Shown: positions 7,930 through 16,622 of the stretch, piece after piece
How positions within the stretch are numbered: the stretch's first letter is position 1
Layout of the letters: each line of letters starts with the position of its first letter
Assembly: GCF_000230995.2 (NCBI RefSeq)
Contig: NC_019973.1
Location: forward strand, 3,362,001-3,426,000
Source of the DNA: Mesorhizobium australicum WSM2073
Lineage (GTDB): Bacteria; Pseudomonadota; Alphaproteobacteria; Rhizobiales; Rhizobiaceae
Reading direction: 5' to 3'
DNA length: 64,000 nt
Notes under the pieces: generated by a model
Told to the model about the DNA's origin: nothing
Databases searched by the model: none
The model's input: the letters and a program-made list of their open reading frames with translations, nothing else
Made by a program: the position numbers and the translations under genes

Positions 7930-9072
7930 GCCTTCTTCGGCGCTGATGCCGATGCCGTCCTGGGCTTCCGTCAACCGCTCATGGCGCGACCAGGACATCA
8001 TCTGCTCGGGGCACTCTTTCAGCGCCTGCAGCAGGCGGTCGCGTTTGAGCAGGATGTAGTGTGCCTGCAGGGCCATGTTCTTGGCTCCGTCCCTGATTGT
8101 GTCCGCTGCCTGGAGCGCCGGTGCCGCCGGCACCAGCTCGGGGCTCAAGACGGCGCGATATTCCCGGAAGGGAACGACCTCGAAGGTCGACATCGCAAAC
8201 AGGGCCGTCTTGCCGCGCGCGGCGAAATTCGCCGGTGCCGAGGCAAGGTGCGTCCAGCCGCTTTCGCCAAGCGCGGTTTCGGTGAAGGTCGAGCCGGCGT
8301 GGATTGTGTTGGTCATCATCACGACGCCGTTCTGCCTCAGCATCTTCTGAATGCGGATGGTGACCTGATAGGCGTCGTCACGGTCGAAGACGATCCGGCT
8401 TTTCAGGAACCGGTTCTCGACACGAACCATTGGCGGATTGAGAAAGCGCTGGCCGAATGCCGTCTCGGAAACGCCATGCGTGTTGACGCTGACCTGATGC
8501 GCTTCGATGCCGGCCTCATGCATGGCGCGCTTGCCGATCATTGTCTGGGCGGTGAACTGATCGCACCAGAGGATCGCGCCATGGCCGCGTTGCAAAGCGG
8601 CCTGCAAGTCCTCAAGCCCTTCCAGCCGGATCGCCGGCGTCCAGCGACGGGCGACCAGATGCGCGGCAAGCTGCATGCGGCGGCGATGGCGCGCCGCGAG
8701 CAATGCCTCGAACAGCTTGCGCGCATCGATGTCGCTGCCGAGCACCGCGCGGGTTGCGGCGGCATATCCGGGGAAATCCTTGCGCATATGACGCTTCAGG
8801 CGAAACCGCGACGCCCAATCGCAGATCGGCGACCACCAGCGCACCGGCAGCACCGCCGCGACCGCGAGATAGAAGAGGGCGGCCAGGCTTTCGCGAAGAT
8901 CCCTGGCGGAGAAGCGGCGGAGCTTGCCGGCGTTAAGTTGCCTGCGGCTGAAGAAGCGCACGTCCTCGGCATATTCGGGGACAAAGACGTCGGCGATGAT
9001 CTCGGTGCGGAAGCTGGCTGCCGATGGCTTGCGGGGGACTTTTCGGGATTTCGTGAACCTCGACAGCCTCAT
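7924..9072 (-). CDS. putative LpxL/HtrB-like acyltransferase-family protein
   Basis: A 382-residue protein with a hydrophobic stretch near residues 65-80 (AALFYLAVAAVLPVRWW) and a region GHGAILWCDQFTAQTMIG near 165-182, where lauroyl/myristoyl acyltransferases carry their HX4D/E motif. The catalytic His is not evident here (CDQFTAQ in its place), so family membership is plausible and activity doubtful. It begins 10 nt after the Rrf2 gene stop on the same strand and probably shares its transcript. It could act on membrane lipid or LPS, or be a degenerate paralogue. Confidence 0.5.
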   Translation of the reverse strand: MRLSRFTKSRKVPRKPSAASFRTEIIADVFVPEYAEDVRFFSRRQLNAGKLRRFSARDLRESLAALFYLAVAAVLPVRWWSPICDWASRFRLKRHMRKDFPGYAAATRAVLGSDIDARKLFEALLAARHRRRMQLAAHLVARRWTPAIRLEGLEDLQAALQRGHGAILWCDQFTAQTMIGKRAMHEAGIEAHQVSVNTHGVSETAFGQRFLNPPMVRVENRFLKSRIVFDRDDAYQVTIRIQKMLRQNGVVMMTNTIHAGSTFTETALGESGWTHLASAPANFAARGKTALFAMSTFEVVPFREYRAVLSPELVPAAPALQAADTIRDGAKNMALQAHYILLKRDRLLQALKECPEQMMSWSRHERLTEAQDGIGISAEEGS

Positions 9073-9082
9073 TCGCGCCGCT

Positions 9083-9532
9083 CTAGATCTGGGATGTCAA
9101 CTCGACCGGAAAATCGTCATTGTCGGCATCGCGCATGGCGGCGAGGCTGCGGTTGTCCAGCACCTCGGCGATCGCCTGGCGCACTTCCAGCATCATGTGC
9201 CGGACCTGGCAGGTCGCTTCGTCGCAATCCTCGCAGCGCTGGTACTGCGTGCGGCTGGCGCAAGGTATCGGCGCCAGCGGACCGTCCAGCACGCGCACGA
9301 CATGGCCGATCTTGATCTCGGAAGCGGGGCGGGCGAGGCGATAGCCACCTTCCTTGCCCTTGCGGCTCTGGACGAAGCCGGCGTTGCGCAATTCGCCCAG
9401 TATGGCATCGAGGAATTTCTTCGGGATGTTGTTGGCGACGGCGATGTCGTTGACGAAGGCCAATTGGCCAACCGGAAGGTTGGAAAGATGCACGAGGGCC
9501 TTGAGGCCGTATTTGCCTTTTTTCGTCAGCAT
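9083..9532 (-). CDS. Rrf2-family transcriptional regulator with a cysteine cluster
   Basis: The start is set at MLTKKGKYGLKAL, the conserved Rrf2 N-terminus, giving 149 residues; the frame stays open upstream but that extension is not family-like. The winged helix spans about residues 1-80, including the wing GKEGGYRLARP. Cysteines at 91, 100, 103 and 108 lie where Rrf2 proteins such as IscR and RirA bind an iron-sulfur cluster, although the spacing differs from both. Its position directly downstream of a sulfate-binding-protein gene suggests a role in sulfur or cysteine control, which is inference. Confidence 0.85.
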   Translation of the reverse strand: MLTKKGKYGLKALVHLSNLPVGQLAFVNDIAVANNIPKKFLDAILGELRNAGFVQSRKGKEGGYRLARPASEIKIGHVVRVLDGPLAPIPCASRTQYQRCEDCDEATCQVRHMMLEVRQAIAEVLDNRSLAAMRDADNDDFPVELTSQI

Positions 9533-9724
9533 GCCCGAGTCAACCCGTTGAAGCCCCAACCACCCCGCATCTGGCGGCTGTTTGTGTGCAAATGATGACG
9601 GCATTGCTTCCACACCCTGCCGTTTCGCGAAAACAAGCCATTGGAAAGGCATGTTTGGCACAAACGCGTTGATTGTTTGTAACGTTTTGCACGAAGGCGC
9701 CGGATTGCCCTATCGTCTGCCTAA

Positions 9725-9752
9725 ACAAGAAAAGCCGGCCCCGGGGCCGGCT
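9725..9752 (-). terminator. Rho-independent terminator of the sulfate-binding-protein gene
   Basis: agccggccccggggccggct (9733-9752) is a perfect 20-bp palindrome. Read on the minus strand it is followed by TTTTCTT, a U-rich tail. It lies just beyond the stop of the minus-strand binding-protein gene (9784) and before the Rrf2 gene. Confidence 0.8.
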
Positions 9753-9783
9753 CTCCTGATCTTTCTATCGGACCGCTGAAACT

Positions 9784-10770
9784 TTACCGGCTGCCATAAG
9801 CTTGGTCGAGCAGGCCGCCGGCGGCGAAATGCTCTTTTTGGACCTTGTCCCAACCGCCGAAGACGTCTTCCACCGTCAGCAGGCGCACGTCCGGAAAATC
9901 GGCCTTGTATTTGGCCGCGACAGCCGCGTCGCGTGCGCGCAGGCCATTCTCGGCGGCAATGCCCTGGCCCTCGGGCGTATAGAGGAAGTCGAGATAGCTC
10001 TTGGCCAGGTCACGCGTGCCGTGTTCGTCGGCGACCTTGTCGACGATCGCCACCGGGAATTCCGCCAGCAGGCTGACCGAAGGGGTGACCTGCTCGAACT
10101 TGTCGTCGCCATATTCCTTGCGGATGCCGCGCGTCTCGGATTCGAAGGTGATCAGCACGTCGCCGATCTCGCGCTGCACGAAGGTGGTGGTCGCGGCGCG
10201 CCCGCCGGTGTCGAAGATCGGCACGTTGTTGAACAGCTTGGTAATGAACTCCTTCACCTTGGCGTCGTCGCCCTTGAAGGCTTCCTTGGCGTAGGCGGTG
10301 GCCGCCAGATAGGTGTAGCGCGCATTGCCCGACGTCTTCGGATTGGGAAAGATCACCTGCACGTCGTCGCGCACGAGGTCGTTCCAGTCCTTGATGTGCT
10401 TGGGATTGCCCGCGCGGACGAGAAACGAAGGCAGCGAATAGAAGGGCGAGGCGTTGTCTGGAAAATCCTTCTGCCAGTCGGCCGAGACGAGGCCCTTCTT
10501 GACCAGGAAGTCGACATCGGTGACCTGGTTGAAGGTGACGACGTCGGCCCCGAGGCCCTCGGCGATGGCGCGCGCCTGCGCCGAGGTGCCGGCATGGGAC
10601 TGGTCGACGCTGACGCCCGGATGCTTGGCGATAAAGGCCTTGTTGACCTGCACGAAGAGTTCGCGGCCGACGTCATAGGAGGCGTTGAGCAGCTTGTCGG
10701 CCGACCAAGCCTGGGAGGATGCGAGGATGAGGCCGGCTGCGACGGCAACGCTGAGGAAAAATCGCTTCAT
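9784..10770 (-). CDS. sulfate ABC transporter substrate-binding protein (copy 1)
   Basis: A 328-residue periplasmic protein of the Sbp/CysP family. A Sec signal (MKRFFLSVAVAAGLILASSQ, cleavage near AWSA-D) sets the start at 10770; the frame stays open 17 codons upstream without family-like sequence. Family segments are LLNASYDVGRELF at the mature N-terminus, QSHAGTSAQARAIAEGLGADVVTFNQ (sulfate-binding loop) and NPKTSGNARYTYLAA. It is a second binding protein beside the complete operon at 11.8-15.7 kb, separated from cysA by an opposite-strand toxin-antitoxin pair. It has its own terminator. Confidence 0.9.
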   Translation of the reverse strand: MKRFFLSVAVAAGLILASSQAWSADKLLNASYDVGRELFVQVNKAFIAKHPGVSVDQSHAGTSAQARAIAEGLGADVVTFNQVTDVDFLVKKGLVSADWQKDFPDNASPFYSLPSFLVRAGNPKHIKDWNDLVRDDVQVIFPNPKTSGNARYTYLAATAYAKEAFKGDDAKVKEFITKLFNNVPIFDTGGRAATTTFVQREIGDVLITFESETRGIRKEYGDDKFEQVTPSVSLLAEFPVAIVDKVADEHGTRDLAKSYLDFLYTPEGQGIAAENGLRARDAAVAAKYKADFPDVRLLTVEDVFGGWDKVQKEHFAAGGLLDQAYGSR

Positions 10771-10967
10771 GAAATGGCTCCGGATGTAATGTTTTATCGT
10801 CCGAGCATAGCGAGGGTACAAAGGGGCGGCGAGGCATAGATTCAGGGCTTGGCACTCGTTGCTAGAAAACCGTTTCCCAGACAGGCTGATCCTAGGTTTT
10901 TCTTTTGAGCGGCATCATACTGGAGCTCGGTTCACGTCAACCTTTTCCCAATGGAAAGGACGAATAG

Positions 10968-10983
10968 ATACACATTTGTGTAT
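10968..10983 (+). promoter_or_regulatory. palindromic operator upstream of the toxin-antitoxin pair
   Basis: atacaca-tt-tgtgtat forms a perfect 7-bp inverted repeat with a 2-bp spacer, centred about 40 bp before the antitoxin ATG. Ribbon-helix-helix antitoxins with GNAT toxins autoregulate through short palindromes of this kind, so this is the likely operator. Confidence 0.6.
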
Positions 10984-11016
10984 GCGGCATGTTATGGTGA
11001 AGGAAAGGAGCCCTCC

Positions 11017-11297
11017 ATGGCGAAAGCCGCAGCCGAACTCACGCTAAGCCTGTCAATCTGCGCATTCGCGAGGATATGCGCATACTGATTGACCGCGCCG
11101 CAAAGCTACGCGGGAAAACTCGTTCCGATTTCATGATCGATGCCGCCTACCGCGCGGCCGAGGATACGCTCCTCGACCAAACACTGATCAAGGTAGATGC
11201 CCAGAGTTACCGGCACTATCTCGACATCCTCGATGAACCGCCAAGCGGGGAAGGTTTTGCGCGTCTTATGAACGTGCCCAAGCCATGGCAGGACTGA
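11017..11297 (+). CDS. DUF1778 (TacA-type) antitoxin, apparently frameshifted near 11043
   Basis: ATG 11017 has an excellent ribosome-binding site (AAGGAAAGGAG), but its frame stops after 23 codons. One frame over, the sequence reads AKPVNLRIREDMRILIDRAA and continues to 11297 as a normal DUF1778 antitoxin (KTRSDFMIDAA, DEPPSGEGFARLM). Restoring one base near 11043 gives a 93-residue protein of usual size. As it stands, translation could begin only at ATG 11076 (73 residues), losing the beta-strand NLRIRED of the ribbon-helix-helix DNA-binding domain but keeping the toxin-binding tail. It may be a real mutation or a sequencing error. The stop overlaps the toxin start by 13 bp. Confidence 0.75.
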
Positions 11298-11782
11298 TGC
11301 TGTCGGCGCCCACGCCGCTGGCCGAGAACCACGATCTCGAACTTTTCCAAAGCGGAACGGAAAGTCTCGACCAATGGCTTCGCCGCCGCGCACGGGCCAA
11401 CCAGGTCAGTGGCGCATCTCGTACTTATGTGGTCGCGGAAGGCACACGCGTTGTCGGCTACTACTGCCTGTCTTCGGGCGGGCTTGACCTGGCGGAAGCG
11501 CCCGGCATTGTTCGGCGCAACATGCCGGATCCCATTCCAATGGTCGTGCTCGGGCGTCTCGCGGTGGACACAGGCTGGCAAGGGAAGGGACCGGGTGCAG
11601 CGCTTCTGCAAGATGCCGTCCTGCGCGCCGGTCAAGCCGCGACGATCCTCGGGATACGCGGAATTTTTGTTCATGCGATATCGGACGAAGCGAAAGCCTT
11701 TTATGAGCGCCATGGCTTTGCGGCTTCCCCGAAAAATCCCATGACATTGGTGCTGTCGTTGAAAGGCCTGGTGAAAGGGTAG
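11285..11782 (+). CDS. GNAT-family toxin of a TacAT-type module
   Basis: A 165-residue acetyltransferase. The sequence VVLGRLAVDTGWQGKGPGAALLQDA contains the acetyl-CoA pyrophosphate loop (QGKGPG), and EAKAFYERHGF supplies the conserved Tyr of TacT-like toxins. Known TacT proteins block translation by acetylating the amino acid on charged tRNAs. The overlap with the DUF1778 gene and the upstream palindrome complete the module. It sits on the opposite strand between cysA and a sulfate-binding gene, as expected for a later insertion. Confidence 0.88.
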   Translation: MAGLMLSAPTPLAENHDLELFQSGTESLDQWLRRRARANQVSGASRTYVVAEGTRVVGYYCLSSGGLDLAEAPGIVRRNMPDPIPMVVLGRLAVDTGWQGKGPGAALLQDAVLRAGQAATILGIRGIFVHAISDEAKAFYERHGFAASPKNPMTLVLSLKGLVKG

Positions 11783-11826
11783 GCGGCCGCCCTCGACCGG
11801 GATAGGGATTGACGGCGGTCCTATCG

Positions 11827-12867
11827 CTACGCAGCCGGAAACAGCTTCCAGCGCCCCGGCCGGAACGCCACGCGGCTCTTCTGCGCCGCCGGATGATCGA
11901 CCGGCAGTTCGATCTCGACCCGCTGGCGTTCGCCGCCGATCTCGAGCTCGACGCGCCTTGTGCCGGCGACGCGGCGGCTGGCGGCCACGGTGCCGGCGAT
12001 GCAGCCGCTGCAGCCGTCCAGCAGTTCGACGTCATGCGGCCGGAAGTAGAGCATCGCGTCGCCCTCGGGCGCATGCGGCGCCGACAATCCGATCGGACGG
12101 TCGGCCAGCCAGATCTCGCCATTCTCGACCTTGACGGGAAGGGAGCTGGATTCACCGATGAAGCCGTAGACGAAAGGCGAGTTCGGCGTGTCGTAGATGT
12201 CGTCGGCGGTGCCGACCTGTTCGATGCGCCCCTGGCTCATCACCACGACGCGGTCGGCAAGCTCCAAAGCCTCTTCCTGGTCGTGGGTCACGAAGACGGT
12301 GGTGTGGCCGGTGCGGTCATGGATTTCGCGCAGCCAGCGACGCAGTTCCCGGCGCACCTGCGCATCGAGCGCGCCGAACGGCTCGTCGAGCAGCAGCACC
12401 TTGGGTTCGATGGCCATGGCGCGGGCGAGCGCCACACGCTGGCGCTGGCCGCCCGAAAGCTGCGCCGGATAGCGCTTCTCCAGCCCTGAAAGCTGGACAA
12501 GATCGAGAAGCTCGGAGGCGCGGCGGCGGATTTCGGGGGTCGACGGCCGCGTCGGCCCGTGCCGCACCTTGAGGCCGAAGCCGATATTGTCGGCCACCGT
12601 CATGTGGCGGAACAGCGCGTAGTGCTGGAAGACGAAGCCTACGTTGCGCTCCTGGATCGATTTCTGCGAAGCGTCCTCGTCACCAAAGAAGATTTTCCCA
12701 CGCGTCGGGCGCTCCAGTCCGGCGATCAGCCTGAGCAGCGTCGTCTTGCCGGAGCCGGACGGTCCGAGCAGCGCGATCAGTTCGCCCGACTTGATGTCGA
12801 GCGAGACATCGTGGAGCGCCGGAAACCGCTCGAACTCCTTGCGCACGTTGGCAACGCGAACTTCCAT
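11827..12867 (-). CDS. cysA: sulfate/thiosulfate ABC transporter ATP-binding protein CysA
   Basis: A 346-residue ATPase. Walker A is GPSGSGKT (residues 35-42), the signature is [14 protein letters not shown], Walker B is [12 protein letters not shown], and the switch His lies in [10 protein letters not shown]-terminal TOBE/regulatory domain follows (about 240-346). [22 protein letters not shown] and the C-terminal layout match CysA. It is the last gene of the minus-strand operon binding protein-cysT-cysW-cysA and starts 12 nt after cysW ends. It energises sulfate uptake. Confidence 0.93.
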   Translation of the reverse strand: MEVRVANVRKEFERFPALHDVSLDIKSGELIALLGPSGSGKTTLLRLIAGLERPTRGKIFFGDEDASQKSIQERNVGFVFQHYALFRHMTVADNIGFGLKVRHGPTRPSTPEIRRRASELLDLVQLSGLEKRYPAQLSGGQRQRVALARAMAIEPKVLLLDEPFGALDAQVRRELRRWLREIHDRTGHTTVFVTHDQEEALELADRVVVMSQGRIEQVGTADDIYDTPNSPFVYGFIGESSSLPVKVENGEIWLADRPIGLSAPHAPEGDAMLYFRPHDVELLDGCSGCIAGTVAASRRVAGTRRVELEIGGERQRVEIELPVDHPAAQKSRVAFRPGRWKLFPAA

Positions 12868-12879
12868 GCAATGAACCTT

Positions 12880-13764
12880 CTAATGTCCGCGCGTCGCGGC
12901 GAGTTCGGCGCCGTAGCGCATCTCGAGCAGTGTTTTCAAGACCAGCGTGACGAGCGCCAGCCCGGCAAGCAAGGAAGCAACGGCAAAGGCGCCGACGGCG
13001 TTGTACTCGTTGTAGAGGATTTCGACATGCAGCGGCATGGTGTTGGTCAGGCCGCGTATGTGGCCCGACACCACCGAAACCGCGCCGAACTCGCCCATGG
13101 CGCGCGCATTGCACAAAAGGACGCCGTAGAGCAGGCCCCATTTGACGTTAGGCAAGGTCACGTACCAGAAGGCCTGCCAGCCATTGGCGCCAAGCGACAG
13201 CGCCGCCTCCTCGTCGCCATTGCCCTGTTCCTGCATGAGCGGAATAAGTTCGCGGGCGACGAAGGGGAAGGTGACGAAGACGGTGGCCAGCACAATGCCC
13301 GGCACGGCGAACAGGATCTGGATGCCATGTGCCTTCAGCCACTCGCCGAGCAACCCTTGAGCACCGAAGAGAAGCACGTAGACCAGACCCGAAATGACCG
13401 GCGAGACCGAGAACGGCAGGTCGATCAGCGTGGTCAGGAAGGCCTTGCCCTTGAACTCGAACTTGGCGATCGCCCAGGCGGCCGAGATGCCGAAGACGAT
13501 GTTGAGCGGGACCGAGATCGCGGCCACCAGCAAGGTCAGGCGGATCGCCGAACGCGTGTCGGCATCGCTTAGCGATTGCAGGTAGGTGCCAACGCCTTTG
13601 GCGAAAGCTTCCTTGAAAACGATGATCAGCGGCAGCAGCAGGAAGACGGCGAGAAAGACGAAGACGATGGCCATCAGCACGGCGCGTGCCGGCCGGCTCT
13701 CGGTCACCGCCGCCGAGCGGCTCTCATGATACGGTTCGTATGATTTGATCTCGGGATCAGCCAT
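12880..13764 (-). CDS. cysW: sulfate ABC transporter permease CysW
   Basis: A 294-residue inner-membrane permease with about six helices. The segment [30 protein letters not shown] contains the EAA loop ([13 protein letters not shown]) that docks on the ATPase. Early segments such as [21 protein letters not shown] and [20 protein letters not shown] are typical of CysW. The start overlaps the cysT stop by 8 bp, so the two permeases are translationally coupled. Confidence 0.92.
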   Translation of the reverse strand: MADPEIKSYEPYHESRSAAVTESRPARAVLMAIVFVFLAVFLLLPLIIVFKEAFAKGVGTYLQSLSDADTRSAIRLTLLVAAISVPLNIVFGISAAWAIAKFEFKGKAFLTTLIDLPFSVSPVISGLVYVLLFGAQGLLGEWLKAHGIQILFAVPGIVLATVFVTFPFVARELIPLMQEQGNGDEEAALSLGANGWQAFWYVTLPNVKWGLLYGVLLCNARAMGEFGAVSVVSGHIRGLTNTMPLHVEILYNEYNAVGAFAVASLLAGLALVTLVLKTLLEMRYGAELAATRGH

Positions 13765-14608
13765 AGCGCTTGCGGCTCCATGTCTGCACCAGATTGACGA
13801 TCAACAGCATGATGAACGACAGCGCCAGCATGATCGCGGCGATCGCGGTCGCCGCCGGGTAATTGTATTCCTCGAGCCGGATGACGATCAGAAGCGGCGC
13901 GATCTCGGATTTGTAGGGCAGGTTGCCGGCGATGAAGATGACCGAGCCGTATTCGCCGACGCCACGCGCGAAGGCCAGCGAGAAGCCGGTGATGATGGCG
14001 GGCGCCAGGCCGGGAAAGAGCACGCGGGTGATGATCTGGAAGCGGCTGGCGCCAAGCGTGGCTGCGGCTTCCTCCACTTCCTTGTCGATCTCTTCCATGA
14101 TCGGCTGCACGGTTCGCACGACGAAGGGCAGGCCGATGAAGATCAGCGCAATGACGATGCCGAGCGGCGTGTAGGCGACCTTGATGCCGAGCGGCATCAG
14201 CAATTTGCCGATCCAGCCATTCGGCGCGTAGAGCGTGGTCAGCGCGATGCCGGCCACCGCCGTCGGCAGCGCGAAGGGCAGGTCGACCATGGCGTCGACG
14301 ATGCGGCGGCCGGGAAAACGGTAGCGCACCAGCACCCAGGCGACGAGCGTGCCGAAGACGACATTGACGACAGCCGCGATGAACGCCGTGCCGAAGCTGA
14401 TTCGAAGGGCGTTGATCGTGCGGCGATCGGTGGCGATGGCCCAGAAATCGACCCAGCCGAGAGCGGCCGAACGCCAGATCAGCCCGGATAGGGGGATGAG
14501 GATGATGAGGGTGAGGTAGGCAAGCGAGAAGCCGAGCGTCAATCCGAAACCCGGAATGACGCTCGGCTGTCTGAACCGCCACCCCGCCCGCGCGGGTGCT
14601 GTGGTCAT
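13757..14608 (-). CDS. cysT: sulfate ABC transporter permease CysT (CysU)
   Basis: The start is placed at [12 protein letters not shown] (14608); the upstream in-frame extension overlaps the binding-protein gene. This gives 283 residues. Segments [47 protein letters not shown] and the EAA loop [23 protein letters not shown] identify CysT/CysU. It forms the heterodimeric channel with CysW. The binding-protein stop lies 22 nt upstream, consistent with one operon. Confidence 0.92.
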   Translation of the reverse strand: MTTAPARAGWRFRQPSVIPGFGLTLGFSLAYLTLIILIPLSGLIWRSAALGWVDFWAIATDRRTINALRISFGTAFIAAVVNVVFGTLVAWVLVRYRFPGRRIVDAMVDLPFALPTAVAGIALTTLYAPNGWIGKLLMPLGIKVAYTPLGIVIALIFIGLPFVVRTVQPIMEEIDKEVEEAAATLGASRFQIITRVLFPGLAPAIITGFSLAFARGVGEYGSVIFIAGNLPYKSEIAPLLIVIRLEEYNYPAATAIAAIMLALSFIMLLIVNLVQTWSRKRYG

Positions 14609-14630
14609 GTCGTCCCGATCTAGGTTTAGC

Positions 14631-15659
14631 TCACTGGGCCGGCTTGTAGATCTGGTCGAATATACCACCGTCGCCGAAATGATAAGGCTGCGCTTTCTTC
14701 CAGCCGCCGAAAAGCGGATCGTCGATGGTGATCAGCTTGATCGGCGGCAGCTTGGCGAGATCCTCGGGCGGAACCAGTTCGGGCTTGGACGGCCTATAAT
14801 GGTTCTTGGCGATGATGGTCTGGCCTTCCTTGGAATAGAGGTAGCTCAGATAGGCCTCGGCCACCTTGCGTGTGCCCTTGGCGTCGACATTGGCGTCGAC
14901 CACGGCCACCGGTGGCTCGGCCAGGATGGAGGTCGGCGGATAAACGATGTCGAAATTGTCGGCGCCGAACTCGTCGAGCGCCAGATAGGCGTCGTTTTCC
15001 CAGGCGATCAGCACGTCACCCAGGCCTTTTTGCGCGAAGGTCACGGTCGAGCCGCGCGCGCCGGTGTCGAGCACGGGAGCATTGGCGTAGAGCTTGCCGA
15101 CGAAGTCCTTGGTCTTGGCTTCATCGCCGCCATCATTGGCGTTGGCATAGGCCCAGGCCGCGAGATAGTTCCAGCGTGCGCCGCCCGAGGTTTTGGGGTT
15201 GGGCGTGATCACCTGGACACCGTCCTTGACGAGGTCGTTCCAGTCGTGGATGCCCTTGGGATTGCCCTTGCGGACAAGGAAGATGATCGTCGAGGTGTAG
15301 GGCGCCGAATTGTTTTCGAATTTGGTGCGCCAGTCTGGATTGATCTTCTTTGACTTCGAGACGATGGCGTTGATGTCGCCTTCGAGCGCCAGCGTCACCA
15401 CATCGGCGTCGAGGCCATCGATCACCGCGCGGGCCTGGGCACCCGATCCGCCATGCGACTGCTGGATGGTCACCGTCTCGCCGGTCTCCGCCTTCCAATG
15501 CGCGGCGAAGGCCTCGTCATAGGCCTTGTAGAGCTCGCGCGTCGGATCGTAGGACACATTGAGAATGGTGGTGTCGGCAAACGCGAAACCGAGCGTGCCG
15601 AACTGGATAGATGTGGCGACCAGTGCGCCGAGCAGTTTCCTGAAATGAGGTTTGGTCAT
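14631..15659 (-). CDS. sulfate ABC transporter substrate-binding protein (copy 2, operon-encoded)
   Basis: A 342-residue periplasmic protein whose signal peptide ends near AFA-D (about residue 28). [48 protein letters not shown] and [19 protein letters not shown] are Sbp/CysP family landmarks. It is the first gene of the cysTWA operon, so it is probably the main sulfate or thiosulfate receptor; copy 1 at 9.8 kb is clearly related but not identical. An AT-rich leader (15660-15780) presumably holds the promoter. Confidence 0.92.
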   Translation of the reverse strand: MTKPHFRKLLGALVATSIQFGTLGFAFADTTILNVSYDPTRELYKAYDEAFAAHWKAETGETVTIQQSHGGSGAQARAVIDGLDADVVTLALEGDINAIVSKSKKINPDWRTKFENNSAPYTSTIIFLVRKGNPKGIHDWNDLVKDGVQVITPNPKTSGGARWNYLAAWAYANANDGGDEAKTKDFVGKLYANAPVLDTGARGSTVTFAQKGLGDVLIAWENDAYLALDEFGADNFDIVYPPTSILAEPPVAVVDANVDAKGTRKVAEAYLSYLYSKEGQTIIAKNHYRPSKPELVPPEDLAKLPPIKLITIDDPLFGGWKKAQPYHFGDGGIFDQIYKPAQ

Positions 15660-15881
15660 TTCTGCCTCCGTTAACCCGCGCCAAATCTAGCAAATTTATA
15701 GAAATAAGATGCATTGAATGTTGCCTTTTTTGTCCTCTTGAAGGAAATCTTCGGCGATCTGTCGCTGTTATGAGAAATATTTTCCTCGCGGTCGCTCCGC
15801 GCCGGAGTCGGCCACCATCCGGCCTATCTAGGGATGCGCGGTTGCCGGGCAAGGCTGGTTGGGCAAGGGTGGTTGGGCAGG

Positions 15882-16613
15882 TTACTCGGCGGTCACCGGG
15901 AAATCGAAGCGCTGCTTTTGAAATGGCTCCCGGGCCAGCGCAAAATGCCACCATTCGCGCGCGTAGTTCTTGAACCCGCCAGCACGCATGGCATCGACGA
16001 GCAGCTTTCGGTTTGCCGCGGCTTTGGCGCCGAGCGGGCGATGCGCGGTCTCGCTCATCGGGTCGAAACAATCGAAGCCGGTGCCGAAATCGAGGGTGTC
16101 GGCATCGATCGCGCCGCAGGCCGGTTTCGGCACGGGGGTACTGTCGACAGGCGCGATGGCAACATCGACGGTGGAGCCGCGCGAATGGCTGGACCGATCA
16201 CCGACGTAGCCCTTGGCAATGAGATCGCCACGCTTGACCGTCGGATACCATTGCGGGTCCGGCGGTCCACCCGCGGCCGTCCATTCACCCATGTCGGCAA
16301 CGGCGCGGGCAGGGCGATAGCAGTCGAAGACGACCAGCGTCAGGCCTCTGGTGGCGATCGCCCGCTGGACTCTGGAAAGTGCCTCGGCGGCCTCCCGGGT
16401 CAAAATGCAGACCGGCGCGTCATAGCCATTCACCTTGCGGTGCAGAAAATTGTCGGCGTTGGCGTAGCGAATGTCCTGGCGGATCGATGGGGCGACATCG
16501 GCGAGGCGAACGAAACCCGCGGGGAGGGGATCGGCAGGCGCCGGCAGGGCCGAGCCGGCAATCATCAGCGCACAAAAGCCAATGCGCTGAATCGCCTGGC
16601 GCATTCTATTCAA
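15882..16613 (-). CDS. D-alanyl-D-alanine dipeptidase, VanX/DdpX family (peptidase M15D)
   Basis: A 243-residue exported zinc peptidase with a signal peptide up to about residue 27. The active site is visible: R100 in DCYRP, the zinc ligands H143 and D150 in SSHSRGSTVD, and E220/H223 in EWWHF. The family cleaves D-Ala-D-Ala, here probably for cell-wall turnover or recycling, since no vanH/vanA ligase genes accompany it. It starts 9 nt after the pbpC stop on the same strand, so both are co-transcribed. Confidence 0.9.
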   Translation of the reverse strand: MNRMRQAIQRIGFCALMIAGSALPAPADPLPAGFVRLADVAPSIRQDIRYANADNFLHRKVNGYDAPVCILTREAAEALSRVQRAIATRGLTLVVFDCYRPARAVADMGEWTAAGGPPDPQWYPTVKRGDLIAKGYVGDRSSHSRGSTVDVAIAPVDSTPVPKPACGAIDADTLDFGTGFDCFDPMSETAHRPLGAKAAANRKLLVDAMRAGGFKNYAREWWHFALAREPFQKQRFDFPVTAE

Positions 16614-16622
16614 GGATCGCTT

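Noticed and set aside
9533..9661. N-terminal extension of the Rrf2 protein
   Set aside because: The 43 extra codons have no family similarity, while MLTKKGKYGLKAL is the standard Rrf2 start.
15882..16613. Vancomycin-type resistance locus
   Set aside because: Only the dipeptidase is present; no ligase or dehydrogenase gene flanks it, so a housekeeping wall role is more likely.
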